Assembly: GCF_000787855.1 (NCBI RefSeq)
Contig: NZ_BBPQ01000046.1
Coordinates: 8,272 to 63,405 of the forward strand
Origin: Streptacidiphilus anmyonensis
GTDB taxonomy: Bacteria; Actinomycetota; Actinomycetes; Streptomycetales; Streptomycetaceae
Direction: 5' to 3'
DNA length: 55,134 nucleotides
The translations under genes and the position numbers were made by a program. Under the pieces are notes generated by a model that was not told the DNA's origin, ran no database searches, and saw only the letters and a list, made by a program, of their open reading frames with translations. This document shows positions 22,069-30,457 of the stretch, piece by piece; position 1 is the stretch's first letter; each line of letters opens with the position of its first letter.

Positions 22069-23862
22069 CTAGCGCGCCGGGGTCTCGGTGGCGCTCGTGG
22101 CCAGCGGGGTCGGCGCGTCCTGCGGCGGGACGTGCCGCCCGGTGAAGGCCGAGGCGACGGCCGCGACCAGGCAGGCGGCGAGCGCGAACCAGAACGCGAC
22201 CGCCAGCCCGTCCTGGAACGGCCCGGTGACCAGGTGCGGGAAGAAGTCCCGGCCCGTCAGGTAGTCCGCCCGTCCGGCGGGCAGGTGCTGGAGCACCTGG
22301 GGGCCGAGCAGCTGCCGGATCGGGTTGTAGCCGAGGAAGGCCGCGAACAGCACCGCCAGCGGCGGAAGCTGGGAGACCTTCGCCGCGACCGGCGCGGGTA
22401 CGCCCTGCGCGACCAGGCCGTGGTTCATCGCGCCGGGCAGGCTCTGGGCCAGGCCGAGCACGATCAGGCTGAAGAAGAGGCCGATCGACAGCACCATCGC
22501 CGCGTTCTGGAACGTCGCCGTCATGCCCGCGCCGACGCCGCGCTGGCGCGCCGGGACCGCGTTCATGATCTCGGCGCGGTTGGGGGAGGCGAACAGCCCC
22601 GCGCCCAGGCCGTTGAGGACGAGGATCGCCGCGAAGGCCGGGTAGGGGAAGTCGACGGGCAGCACCATGAGCAGGCCGAAGCTGAGCGCGTTCAGCAGCG
22701 CGCCCGCGATCGTGAAGAACCGCGACCCGAAGCGGTCGGAGAGCAGACCGGAGACGGGCGCGGCGACCAGCAGCCCGACGGTCAGCGGGATCATGTAGAT
22801 GCCCGCCCACAGCGGGGTCTGCTCGAAGCTGTAGCCGTGCAGCGGCAGCCAGATGCCCTGGAGCCAGATCACCAGGATGAACTGGAGGCCGCCGCGTCCC
22901 AGCGCGGTGAGCAGGTTGGCCAGGTTCCCGGCGGCGAAGGTCCGCAGCCGGAACAGCGAGAGGTCGAAGAGCGGCTCGGCGACCTTGGACTCGATGACGC
23001 AGAACACGACCAGGAGCACCACGCCGACGCCCATCGCCGTGAGCACCCACGGGTTGCCCCAGCCGGTCGTCGCGCCGTGGTAGGGCTGGATGCCGTAGGT
23101 GATGCCGACCAGCAGCGTGATCAGGCCGGCGGCGAAGGTGAGGTTGCCCCACCAGTCGATCGCCGCAGGCTGACGGTGACCGGTGTCCTTGAGCTTGAGG
23201 TAGGCCCAGATCGAGCCGAAGACGCCGACGGGGACGGACACCAGGAACACCCAGCGCCAGCCGACCGGGCCGAGGACCCCGCCGAGCATCAGGCCGATGA
23301 AGGCCCCGGCTATGCCCGCGATCACGTTGATGCCCAGCGCGGTGCCGCGCTGCCGCGCGGGGAACGCGTCGGTGATGATCGCGGTCGAGTTGGCGAAGAT
23401 CAGCGCTCCGCCGACGCCCTGCACCACGCGCCACCCGATCAGCCACAGCGCGGCCTGCGTCCCGCTGCCCCAGGTGAGGGACAGCATGATGGAACACGCG
23501 GTGAAGACGGCGAAGCCGAGGTTGTACATCCGCACCCGGCCGAACATGTCGCCGAGCCGACCGAAGGTGACCACCAGAACGGCGGTGACCACCATGAAGC
23601 CCATCATCATCCACAGCAGGTAGCTGGTGTTGTGCGGGTCCAGCGGGTCGAGGTGGATGCCGTCGAAGATGTTCGGCATGGCGATCAGCACGATCGACTG
23701 GTTGATCATCACCATCAGCATGCCGAGCGTGGTGTTCGACAGCGCCACCCACTTGTAGTGGGGCCCGTGCGCGTCCTCGCCCTCGGGCGGAGCCGGAACA
23801 GCCACATCGGGGACGGATTTCGATCCGCCCGGTCGTGAGGCGGCGGGCGAGCTGGGTGGCAT
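22069..23862 (-). CDS. DHA2-family (EmrB/QacA-like) drug exporter
   Basis: A 597-residue MFS protein with about 14 membrane segments. Motif A reads GRLGDMFGRVRMYN, the proton-drug antiport motif C is GIAGAFIGLMLGGVLG, and the start MVMINQSIVLIAMPNIF is the usual D1-like helix, here with Asn-Gln where many members have Asp. It exports drugs or fatty acids by proton antiport. The ATG at 23862 has GAAGGGAAG upstream. No regulator is adjacent; the 198 bp upstream contain AGTTGTACAGCAC, a possible half-site. Confidence 0.92.
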   Translation of the reverse strand: MPPSSPAASRPGGSKSVPDVAVPAPPEGEDAHGPHYKWVALSNTTLGMLMVMINQSIVLIAMPNIFDGIHLDPLDPHNTSYLLWMMMGFMVVTAVLVVTFGRLGDMFGRVRMYNLGFAVFTACSIMLSLTWGSGTQAALWLIGWRVVQGVGGALIFANSTAIITDAFPARQRGTALGINVIAGIAGAFIGLMLGGVLGPVGWRWVFLVSVPVGVFGSIWAYLKLKDTGHRQPAAIDWWGNLTFAAGLITLLVGITYGIQPYHGATTGWGNPWVLTAMGVGVVLLVVFCVIESKVAEPLFDLSLFRLRTFAAGNLANLLTALGRGGLQFILVIWLQGIWLPLHGYSFEQTPLWAGIYMIPLTVGLLVAAPVSGLLSDRFGSRFFTIAGALLNALSFGLLMVLPVDFPYPAFAAILVLNGLGAGLFASPNRAEIMNAVPARQRGVGAGMTATFQNAAMVLSIGLFFSLIVLGLAQSLPGAMNHGLVAQGVPAPVAAKVSQLPPLAVLFAAFLGYNPIRQLLGPQVLQHLPAGRADYLTGRDFFPHLVTGPFQDGLAVAFWFALAACLVAAVASAFTGRHVPPQDAPTPLATSATETPAR

Positions 23863-24060
23863 GGTGAGGGCTTCCCTTCGGTCAGTGTGCTGTACAACTA
23901 TTTCAGGCCGAAGGGGGCCCTGTCACGGCCGGACCGCTCTGCGCGACCGGTGCGTAGCGTGCGGAGCGGGGCGGACTGGGGTGAACCAGCGGGGACCGGC
24001 GCAGACCGAGGCGCACGGCGGCTCACCCGGCCGCTGCGGCGCCCGGCGGGGGGTGTGCTT

Positions 24061-24597
24061 CTAGCGCCCGGAGGAGCCGAATGCGTGCTCGGCTGGTGCC
24101 GGGCCGCGGTTGGCGAGCCAACAGCCCCGGATGGTGGCGACCTTGACGTCGAGGCCGCGGTCCCAGGAGAGGAATCCGGTGCTGGGCATCCGCAGTGGGG
24201 TCCGTCGTCCGTTCGCCTCGCACAGCACCACGCGCCGTCCGCCGCTCCACGGCTCGACCGAGACCTCGGACACGTCGGTCCAGGCGATGGTCCGGCGGCG
24301 CAGGTTGTGCACGACCGCCGCCTCGGCGGTCAGGGTCACCCCGAGGTGTCGATTCAGCGTCCAGGTCCCGACCAGGGTGAACACCGGCAGTCCGAGCCCC
24401 AGGATCCGCCACCCGAGCGGCAGGACCGGCATCCCGGGCCGACCGTGCGGCCAGAGAAGAGGATTTGTCAGCTGCATCAGGAAGATGGAGCCGAAGATCA
24501 GCGTCAGGGGGAGCGACTGCTGCCACGAAGCCCGGTAGCGGATCCGACCGCCGGTGTCCGACGATTCCACTCCGCCGTGGAGGGCTGCCCGCTTCAT
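24061..24597 (-). CDS. Two-helix membrane protein with bacterial PH-like domain
   Basis: A 178-residue protein. Two hydrophobic segments (LPLTLIFGSIFLMQLTN and LGWRILGLGLPVFTLVGTWTL) are followed by a bPH-type sheet region: LGVTLTAEAAVVHNLRRRTIAWTDVSEVSVEPWSGGRRVVLCEANGRRTPLRMP. Such streptomycete proteins are common and of unknown role. The start at 24597 has GGAGGGAAG seven bases upstream. Confidence 0.78.
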   Translation of the reverse strand: MKRAALHGGVESSDTGGRIRYRASWQQSLPLTLIFGSIFLMQLTNPLLWPHGRPGMPVLPLGWRILGLGLPVFTLVGTWTLNRHLGVTLTAEAAVVHNLRRRTIAWTDVSEVSVEPWSGGRRVVLCEANGRRTPLRMPSTGFLSWDRGLDVKVATIRGCWLANRGPAPAEHAFGSSGR

Positions 24598-24666
24598 GTT
24601 CTTCCCTCCCTGCCGCACGAACGGTGCGGGGCATCATGCCTGGCCAGGAGCTGATCACGCAACGGC

Positions 24667-25416
24667 TCAGAGTGCCTCGGCCGTCCGGTAGACCGAGACG
24701 TGGGATCGAGAGTCTTCAGTGAACTCCGCTCCCGTCCAGTCGGCGTGCCGGGACTCGAGGGTCATGCCGGCGAGCTCGGCCATGAGGTCGAGTTCCGCGG
24801 GCCAGATGTACCGGTGCGGGCTGCGGCCCAGGCGGGCCTCGTGGCCGGGCGCGGCGTCGAAGCGGAAGTGGTGCGAGACGACGTGCTGGTGCAGGACGTC
24901 GTAGGTGTCGAGCCCGATGTAGCCCGGCGCCGACTCCCAGACCACGGCCTGCTGGCCCGGCGGGAGCTGGCGGAGTTGGGGGACCCAGAGCTCGATCACG
25001 AACCGCCCGCCCGGCGCGAGATGGCGTGCGGCGTTGCGGAAGCAGGCGACCTGCTCGGCCTGCGTGAGCAGGTTGGAGATGGTGTTGAAGACGAGGTAGG
25101 CGAGCTGGAACTCGCCCGGGACGCGGGCCGTGGCCATGTCGCCGACGACGACCGGGACGGCCGCCTCGTCCACCTTGGCGCGCAGCCGGTCGACCATCGG
25201 CTGCGACAGCTCGATGCCGCTGACGGGGACTCCGCGCTCCGCCAGCGGCACGGCCACCCGGCCGGTCCCGATCGCGAACTCAAGCGCCCGTCCGCCCCCG
25301 GCCAGCTCGACGAGGCGGTCCACCGTCGGTCCCAGTACCTCCGGCGCGAACATGCCGGTTCCGGGTGTGTCGTAGTTCTGTGCGGCCTGGTCGTCCCAGA
25401 TCTCACTCTGAAGCAT
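24667..25416 (-). CDS. Class I SAM-dependent methyltransferase
   Basis: A 249-residue Rossmann methyltransferase. Motif I is ALEFAIGTGRVAVPLAERG, followed by motif II VSGIELSQPMVDRLRAK, and the post-I acidic loop is VVVGDMATARV. It is typical of stand-alone streptomycete enzymes of unknown substrate. It ends 69 bp before the start of the PH-like protein gene, possibly forming an operon with it. Confidence 0.9.
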   Translation of the reverse strand: MLQSEIWDDQAAQNYDTPGTGMFAPEVLGPTVDRLVELAGGGRALEFAIGTGRVAVPLAERGVPVSGIELSQPMVDRLRAKVDEAAVPVVVGDMATARVPGEFQLAYLVFNTISNLLTQAEQVACFRNAARHLAPGGRFVIELWVPQLRQLPPGQQAVVWESAPGYIGLDTYDVLHQHVVSHHFRFDAAPGHEARLGRSPHRYIWPAELDLMAELAGMTLESRHADWTGAEFTEDSRSHVSVYRTAEAL

Positions 25417-25466
25417 GAGCGTTGATGCTTCCGCGCCGGCCGGCCGTCGTCAACGCAGTTTCGTCG

Positions 25467-25494
25467 CAGCCGACAGCCGACAGCCGACAGCCGA
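25467..25494. repeat. 7-bp tandem repeat CAGCCGA, four copies
   Basis: Exactly four copies of CAGCCGA between the methyltransferase start and the terminator of the S53 protease gene. Confidence 0.8.
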
Positions 25495-25499
25495 CGTGC

Positions 25500-25531
25500 G
25501 GCTCCCCTCACGCCGGGGCGCGAGGGGAGCC
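25500..25531. terminator. Terminator of the S53 protease gene
   Basis: A perfect 10-bp stem (GGCTCCCCTC and GAGGGGAGCC) with a 12-nt loop lies 15 bp beyond the protease stop, between it and the methyltransferase promoter. Confidence 0.65.
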
Positions 25532-25545
25532 GGGTTGCGGGCGGG

Positions 25546-27201
25546 TCAGCCGAGTTCGGCGGAGAGGAAGTTCGCGCCGTTGTAGGTGCCCCAGCCGGTG
25601 ACGCGGTCGTAGCCGGTGCCGGCCTTGTAGGCGCCGTTGCTGCCGCTGGTGACGTCGTGGAACGCCTTGCTGTAGTTCGACGACTGCGCCAGGGCGTAGA
25701 TGGTGGAGTTGGCGAAGCCGAAGGACGCCTCGCCCTTGGCCTTGGCCTCGCTGTCGTAGATCGCGGTGAAGGCGGCCCAGTTGGGCGCGGCGGCGCTGGT
25801 GCCGCCGTACTCGTCCCAGGCGCCCTCGCTGTAGACCGACCAGCCGCTGCTCGGGTTGGCGTCGGCGGAGATGTCCGGCACGTAGCGGTAGCTGCCGGTG
25901 TCGACCTTGCTCTGGAAGCTGGGGGTGGCGAACTGCGAGGAGACGCCGCCGCCGCTGCCAGACCAGCCGGCCTCCTTGCTCCAGCCACCGGAGGAGGTCA
26001 GCGTGAGCGTGGTGCCGCCGGTGCCGGACACCCACGGGTCGCTGGCCGGGAAGTCCACCGACGTGCCGCCGTTGCCCGCGTCGTCGGAGCCGCTGTCGCC
26101 GGAGGCCGCGTAGAAGGACTGGCCCTGGGCGGCGGCCTCCTGGAGGTCGGTGTTGACGGCGGTCAGGTTGGAGGGGGTCTCGCCCGCCTCGTACTCGCCC
26201 CAGCTGGTGGAGATGACCGGGACGTCGTCGCTGACGAGCGCGGCGTAGACGGCCAGCTCGCCCGCGTCGCTGTTGGGCGCCTCGTAGACCTTGACCGACG
26301 CCTGCGGGGCCAGGGCCTGGACGACCTCGATGTCGAGCTCCACCTCGTCCTCGCCGGAGGTGTCGGTGGTGCCGCCGCCCGCCGTGCGGACGGTGGGGGC
26401 GGGCGGGGTCAGCGAGTAGCCCTTGTCGTAGGTGGTGACGTCGGACTGGCTGTACGCCGAGAACTCCAGCAGGCCGACGGTGACGCCGCTGCCGGTGTAG
26501 CCGGAGCTGATCGCCGAGGCGACGTTGTAGGCGGAGCGGGCGTGCGCCGGGGTCAGGCCGGGGTGGGTGGCCTTCGGCGCGGCCTGGGGGGACGCCTGCG
26601 CGCCGGTGTTGCGGGCCAGGTCGCTGTGGTAGTGCGCGTAGTCGTTGAGGCCGGCCACGTCGGTGACGGCGGCGGCGATCGAGGCCGGGAGCACCGGGGC
26701 GGCGGTGTTCGCGTAGAAGTCCTGCTTGGCGGAGGCGTCGTGGTAGGTGGCCAGGGTGGTCCCGAACGCCTTCTCGACCTGGGCGGCCGTGCCGTCGGCC
26801 TGGAGGGTCAGGTGGTTGGCGCTGAGGGCGCCCACCTTGAGGCCCTGGCTCTTGAGGTAGGCGGTCACCTGGGCGACGGTCTGGGCGGTGGCGCCGAAGC
26901 GGTCCGCGAACTGCTTGACCGTCAGGTAGTGCTTGTACTCGGCGGAGTGGGGGTCGCTGACCCGCTGCAGGAAGGACGTCAGCCCGGCCTGGTCGCGCAG
27001 GGCGAGGCTGAGCGTCACGGGTATGGACTGCCGCGCGTCGATCGCTCCGCCGCGTTGCGCGTGGGCGATGGCGGGGAGCACGTCGCCGCGCAGGGCCGCC
27101 GGTGCGGCGGGCGCGGCGTGCGCGGGGGAGGCCACGGCGAGGGCGAGGATCGGCAGCGGGGCCGCCAGCAGCCCGACGGCGGAACGGAGCGAGAGCTTCA
27201 C
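25546..27201 (-). CDS. Secreted S53 family peptidase (sedolisin/pro-kumamolisin)
   Basis: A 551-residue secreted serine-carboxyl protease, active at low pH by family. A Sec signal peptide occupies about 1-29 (ending AHA-A). The pro-kumamolisin activation domain runs to about 200 (DPHSAEYKHYLTVKQFADRFG). In the catalytic domain I read the triad Glu286 and Asp290 in EDEVELDIEVV and Ser469 in GGTSAAAP, with the oxyanion Asp369 in SGDSG; the Ca site is near DRVTGWG at the end. The GTG at 27201 has AGGAGGA seven bases upstream. It is next to and co-oriented with a G1 protease, implying a shared acid-proteolysis role. Signal, prodomain and triad all agree. Confidence 0.95.
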   Translation of the reverse strand: MKLSLRSAVGLLAAPLPILALAVASPAHAAPAAPAALRGDVLPAIAHAQRGGAIDARQSIPVTLSLALRDQAGLTSFLQRVSDPHSAEYKHYLTVKQFADRFGATAQTVAQVTAYLKSQGLKVGALSANHLTLQADGTAAQVEKAFGTTLATYHDASAKQDFYANTAAPVLPASIAAAVTDVAGLNDYAHYHSDLARNTGAQASPQAAPKATHPGLTPAHARSAYNVASAISSGYTGSGVTVGLLEFSAYSQSDVTTYDKGYSLTPPAPTVRTAGGGTTDTSGEDEVELDIEVVQALAPQASVKVYEAPNSDAGELAVYAALVSDDVPVISTSWGEYEAGETPSNLTAVNTDLQEAAAQGQSFYAASGDSGSDDAGNGGTSVDFPASDPWVSGTGGTTLTLTSSGGWSKEAGWSGSGGGVSSQFATPSFQSKVDTGSYRYVPDISADANPSSGWSVYSEGAWDEYGGTSAAAPNWAAFTAIYDSEAKAKGEASFGFANSTIYALAQSSNYSKAFHDVTSGSNGAYKAGTGYDRVTGWGTYNGANFLSAELG

Positions 27202-27246
27202 GGGGTGTCCTCCTGGGACGAGGGGATGCGTAACGTCCGTGCTCTG

Positions 27247-27353
27247 GAGCGGCCTTGCTGTGGGGCCTCCGCGCTCGACGGCGGCCTTGTCCGGCAACGG
27301 TCCTGCTCGACGACGGCCGTGCTCGGCAGCGGTCCTGCTCTGCGGCGGCCTTG
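27247..27353. repeat. 32-bp imperfect tandem repeat
   Basis: A GCGGCCTTG/CGGTCCTGCTC pattern recurs with a 32-bp period (copies at about 27247, 27280, 27312, 27344; the last is partial), just upstream of the S53 start. The rest of the 336-bp gap 27202-27537 is G/C-rich filler ending in the terminator of the G1 gene. Confidence 0.55.
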
Positions 27354-27482
27354 CGCGGAGCGGCAGGGTGTCAGGGCGTGAGGGGCACGCCCCGGCGGTC
27401 CTCAGCGGGGGATCAGGAGGGACCGCCGGGGCGGCGGGGTCGGGCCGGCCGGCGGCCGGGGGCGGGCGGGCCGCCGGGGTGC

Positions 27483-27519
27483 GTTGCCCCGGCGGCGGAG
27501 GCGACACCGCCGGGACAAC
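27483..27519. terminator. Terminator of the G1 protease gene
   Basis: GTTGCCCCGGCGG and CCGCCGGGACAAC form a stem of eight plus four pairs with one mismatch and an 11-nt loop, 19 bp past the G1 stop. The following protease gene may therefore have its own promoter. Confidence 0.5.
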
Positions 27520-27537
27520 GACTGGAAGGGCCCGGTG

Positions 27538-28323
27538 TCAGAGGCTGTTCCAGGTGATGGAGAAGTTGCTGCCGCTCAGCGAGGTGATGGTGGCCTCGGC
27601 CGTGCCGGAGTCGGAGACCATGTTGATGCCGGTCGGGTTGGTGCCGGCGAGGCTGGAGCCGTTGACCGTGTTGTTGGTGAACTTCACGGTGCCGAAGTCG
27701 TCCAGCGGCAGGACGCTGCCGGACCAGGGGGCCTCGGCGATGACCTCGGCGGAGGAGCGGGCCAGGCCGCTCTCGCGCTTGGTCGTGGTCTTGGTCCAGC
27801 CGCGGGTCTTGTCGGCCAGCGTCAGGGTGTAGCTGTTCGAGGCGTAGCTGACCGTCTCGGTGATGGTGTCGCCGGGGCGCACGGTGTTGCTGTAGGTGAC
27901 CGGGTTGGCCGGGTACATCTCGTACCAGGCCGAGTACTCGGCCTGGCCGCCGGAGCAGTCGGCCTCGGTACCGGTCTGCTCGACCGAGCTGGAGTTGTAG
28001 CCGTCCAGGCCGACCCAGAAGCTCGAGTAGCCGTCGCCCTTCGAGCAGTTGACGGCGGGTTGGACGAACGTGGTGCTGACGCTCGTGTACGGGCCGCCGG
28101 TGGCCGCGTAGCCGGACCAGTTGTCGCTGGTGGTCGTGGTGTGCTTGAGGCCGCCGCCGTGGCTGATGAAGAACGGCGTGCTGCCGTGCTGGCCGGCCAC
28201 GTGGTGCATCGGGGCCTGCAGCAGCGCCGCGGCCGGGGCCGCCGCGGCGGTGGCGGTGGGGGCGAAGGCGGCGAGGGTGAGCGCGAGGGCCGAGCCGGGG
28301 GCGAGTATGCGGCGCAGGTGCAC
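27538..28323 (-). CDS. Secreted G1 family glutamic peptidase (eqolisin)
   Basis: A 261-residue exported protein with a Sec signal at about 1-28 (ATAAAA), a short propeptide and the eqolisin beta-sandwich. The conserved start is SDNWSGYAATG. The catalytic Gln is Q116 in SSSVEQTGTE, after FWVGLDGYN, and the catalytic Glu lies in SAEVIAEAP (191-199). AEYSAWYEMYP is the family's central strand. Eqolisins work at pH 2-4 and are pepstatin-insensitive. A GTG start at 28323 follows AGAGGA. It stands just upstream of, and parallel to, the S53 protease. Confidence 0.93.
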   Translation of the reverse strand: MHLRRILAPGSALALTLAAFAPTATAAAAPAAALLQAPMHHVAGQHGSTPFFISHGGGLKHTTTTSDNWSGYAATGGPYTSVSTTFVQPAVNCSKGDGYSSFWVGLDGYNSSSVEQTGTEADCSGGQAEYSAWYEMYPANPVTYSNTVRPGDTITETVSYASNSYTLTLADKTRGWTKTTTKRESGLARSSAEVIAEAPWSGSVLPLDDFGTVKFTNNTVNGSSLAGTNPTGINMVSDSGTAEATITSLSGSNFSITWNSL

Positions 28324-28651
28324 GAAGGATCCTCTCTGCGGGACGTGCGGCGAGGTGCGGTTCAGTGCGGTGCGTGGCGACGGCGGGCATACGCGGGCAT
28401 GCGAGGGCGTGGGGGAGCCCCGCGCGGCGGTGCGGGCGGTTCGTGGGTCTGCCTGGCGCTGTACGGAGCGGACAGAGCGAGGACGTCACTGTCCTTGGCC
28501 CTGTGAGGCGCTGACACCCTGTCGCGTGGTGCCTACATGAGAGTAGGACTGACGTGCACACGCTGAACAGGGGAACGGGCGGAAAACTTCTGAGAATCCT
28601 CTGATCCCGGCCCGGTCGACCCGCCCCGGCCCCGTGTGCGGGGACTCCTGA

Positions 28652-28843
28652 GCCACCGTCAGGACCGAGGGCCGAGCCGCCCTGGGCCCGGAGTCTCCGC
28701 AGGTCGTCGACGTGGACCGTCGCCGCGACGGCCTCGCGCCCCCCATGCCCGGCCCGCCCGACGCCGGCGCTCCGTACGCCGACAGTGTGATCCACGTCTC
28801 CCGCCCGGACGGCGCGGGGCGCGCACCCGCGCGACTGGCTTGA
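28652..28843 (+). pseudogene. Coding-like remnant without a start codon
   Basis: In the 733-bp gap 28324-29056 one frame between TGA stops at 28649 and 28841 has gene-like third positions and a protein-like composition (PQVVDVDRRRDGL, then PYADSVIHVSRPDG) but no plausible start or ribosome site. It may be the tail of a decayed gene. The rest of the gap should hold the promoters of the G1 gene (minus) and the sortase operon (plus). I recognise no other element in it. Confidence 0.25.
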
Positions 28844-29056
28844 TTCGGCGTCAGATCAAGGCCCCACCCTCTGCCGTGGTTCCCGGATCGGGCCGGTGGG
28901 GGCGGACTTGACTGGCTGCCAGGATGCGTCCGGTATGCGCCGAAGGGGTGTTTTGTGCGATGAAGTGCTCGCAGCCGGGAATGCCTGACCGTGCTTGGCG
29001 TACGAAGGGCGTTCCCGGAACCGGGCGCCCGTCAGTTGAGTCCATGGAGGACAGCT

Positions 29057-29323
29057 GTGAAGAGTATCCGCGTGACCGTCATCGGAGCCATCGCCGCCGC
29101 GGCGGTGCTGGGTGTGGTGGCTCCGGCGACCGCGCAGGCGGCGCCGCGCAGCGTTGCTGCGGTGCAGACCAACCACCACCGTCACTGCGACGGCGACCGT
29201 GACTGGCGCTGCCGTTGGGACCACGACCACGCCCGTCACTGCCGTCACCACCACGGTGTCGAGGCCGGTGGCGGTGGCATGGCCGCGCTGGTTGCAGCCC
29301 GGACCTCGCACATCGGTGGCTGA
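29057..29323 (+). CDS. Tiny secreted His/Cys-rich protein
   Basis: An 88-residue preprotein. A Sec signal (KSIRVTVIGAIAAAAVLGVVAPATAQA) leaves a mature peptide of about 60 residues whose core, after VQTNHH, holds three Cys and about twelve His with Asp/Trp between them (HCDGDRDWRCRW, then HDHARHCRHHHG), ending in a Gly-rich tail. There is no LPxTG-like sorting signal or C-terminal anchor. The composition suggests metal binding (Cu, Zn or Ni), which is inference. The GTG start has GGAGG six bases upstream. The last 8 bp overlap the sortase gene start, so the two are coupled. Confidence 0.7.
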   Translation: MKSIRVTVIGAIAAAAVLGVVAPATAQAAPRSVAAVQTNHHRHCDGDRDWRCRWDHDHARHCRHHHGVEAGGGGMAALVAARTSHIGG

Positions 29324-29990
29324 CAACCCCGCATGCGGTGGCGGCCGCTCTGTTGCGGCCGCCACCGCGGTCTTGCTCGCGACCTGCCTGCTCGCCCCGG
29401 CCCTGGCCGGCTGCGGCTCGGACGCGCACCAGGCGGCGGCCGTCAAGGCCGGAGCCGCCGCTGCGTCGGCCTCCGCCTCGCCGTCGGCGGGGCAGGGCAC
29501 CCCGGCCGCGCGCCCCGTCGAGCCGATGACCCGTTCGGACCCGGAGCGGATCAGCATCGTGCGCCTCGACGTGAACGCGCCGCTGGTCCCGGTGGGCCGG
29601 GCGTCGGACGGCACCGTGGCGACCCCGTCGTTCGCCCAGCCCCACACGGCCGGCTGGTACAGCGGCTCGGTGACCCCGGGCCAGCAGGGCACCTCCGTCA
29701 TCGTCGGGCACGTCGACACCCCGACCGGGCCCGCCGTCTTCTACCCCCTCGCCGTCGCCCGTCCCGGCGACACCGTGGTGGTCACCCGCGCCGACCACAG
29801 CGTCGCCGACTTCACCGTCGACGCCATCAAGGTCATCCCCCGCGACGACTTCGACGAGAGCCAGGTCTACGCCGCCACCGGCCGCCCGGAGATGCGCCTG
29901 ATCACCTGCGGCGGCACTTTCGACAAGGTCACCCAGGAGTACTCCAGCAACGTCGTCGTCTACGCCCACCTCACCGGCGACCAGACATGA
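29316..29990 (+). CDS. Class F-like sortase with lipobox
   Basis: A 224-residue exported cysteine transpeptidase-fold protein. The N-terminus VLLATCLLAPALAGCGSD contains a lipobox (LAGC), so it is probably a lipoprotein rather than a single-pass protein. After a Ser/Ala linker comes the sortase domain: RISIVRLDVNAPLVPVG, the catalytic His in TSVIVGHVDTPTG, and the catalytic Cys in MRLITCGGTFD. The arginine often seen shortly before NVVVYA (YRDNVVVYA) is Ser here (YSSNVVVYA) and the position after FD is Lys. The GTG at 29316 overlaps the preceding gene by 8 bp and the ATGA at the end couples to a membrane protein. Whether it sorts proteins or only crosslinks or hydrolyses is open. Confidence 0.85.
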   Translation: MADNPACGGGRSVAAATAVLLATCLLAPALAGCGSDAHQAAAVKAGAAAASASASPSAGQGTPAARPVEPMTRSDPERISIVRLDVNAPLVPVGRASDGTVATPSFAQPHTAGWYSGSVTPGQQGTSVIVGHVDTPTGPAVFYPLAVARPGDTVVVTRADHSVADFTVDAIKVIPRDDFDESQVYAATGRPEMRLITCGGTFDKVTQEYSSNVVVYAHLTGDQT

Positions 29991-30457
29991 CGTACCCTCA
30001 ACTCCAGTCTCCGCCGCCGCGCGCCCGACGGCGCAGCGAAGGCCGGCCCGGCTACCTCGACCTCCCGGCCAGGATCCTGGCCGCCGTCGGGCTCGCGGTC
30101 GACGGCGCGGTCCACGCCTACCTGGCCGGCCACTACGCCCTGTCCGCGCCGGGGATCAGCATCGGCACCTGGTTCCGGGTCGAGGCCGTCGTGGCGGGCC
30201 TCGCCGCGCTGCTGGTGATCGCCCTGCGGCGGCTCGTCAGCGACCTGCTGGGGTGGCTGACCGCCGCCGTCGGGCTGATCGGACTGATCGTGTACCAGTT
30301 CGCGGGCCTGTACGAGGCCAGTCCCTTCGTGGACCTCAACGAGCTGCTCTGGACCGCGGAGCGGACCCTGTCGCTACCCGCCCAGGGTCTCGCGGTCGTC
30401 TGCCTCACCCCGCTGCTGGTCGAACGCCTTCACCGCACGGCCGACCGCCCCGCCTGA
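29987..30457 (+). CDS. Four-helix membrane protein of the sortase operon
   Basis: A 156-residue integral membrane protein. A basic N-terminus (PPPRARRRSEGR) is followed by four hydrophobic segments: LPARILAAVGLAVDGAVHAYLA, WFRVEAVVAGLAALLVIAL, LLGWLTAAVGLIGLIVYQFAGLY and LSLPAQGLAVVCLTPLLVE. I do not recognise a named family; it resembles small actinobacterial membrane proteins of unknown role. Coupled to the sortase by ATGA. Its last 28 bp overlap the convergent DUF6528 gene. Confidence 0.75.
   Translation: MTYPQLQSPPPRARRRSEGRPGYLDLPARILAAVGLAVDGAVHAYLAGHYALSAPGISIGTWFRVEAVVAGLAALLVIALRRLVSDLLGWLTAAVGLIGLIVYQFAGLYEASPFVDLNELLWTAERTLSLPAQGLAVVCLTPLLVERLHRTADRPA

Noticed and set aside
23863-23915. 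MarR-type operator before the DHA2 exporter
   Set aside because: AGTTGTACAGCAC is only a partial palindrome and no MarR or TetR gene is adjacent, so I mention it only as a possible half-site.
29057-29323. His-rich peptide considered as the LPxTG substrate of the neighbouring sortase
   Set aside because: No LPxTG or LAxTG motif, no C-terminal hydrophobic helix and no basic tail.
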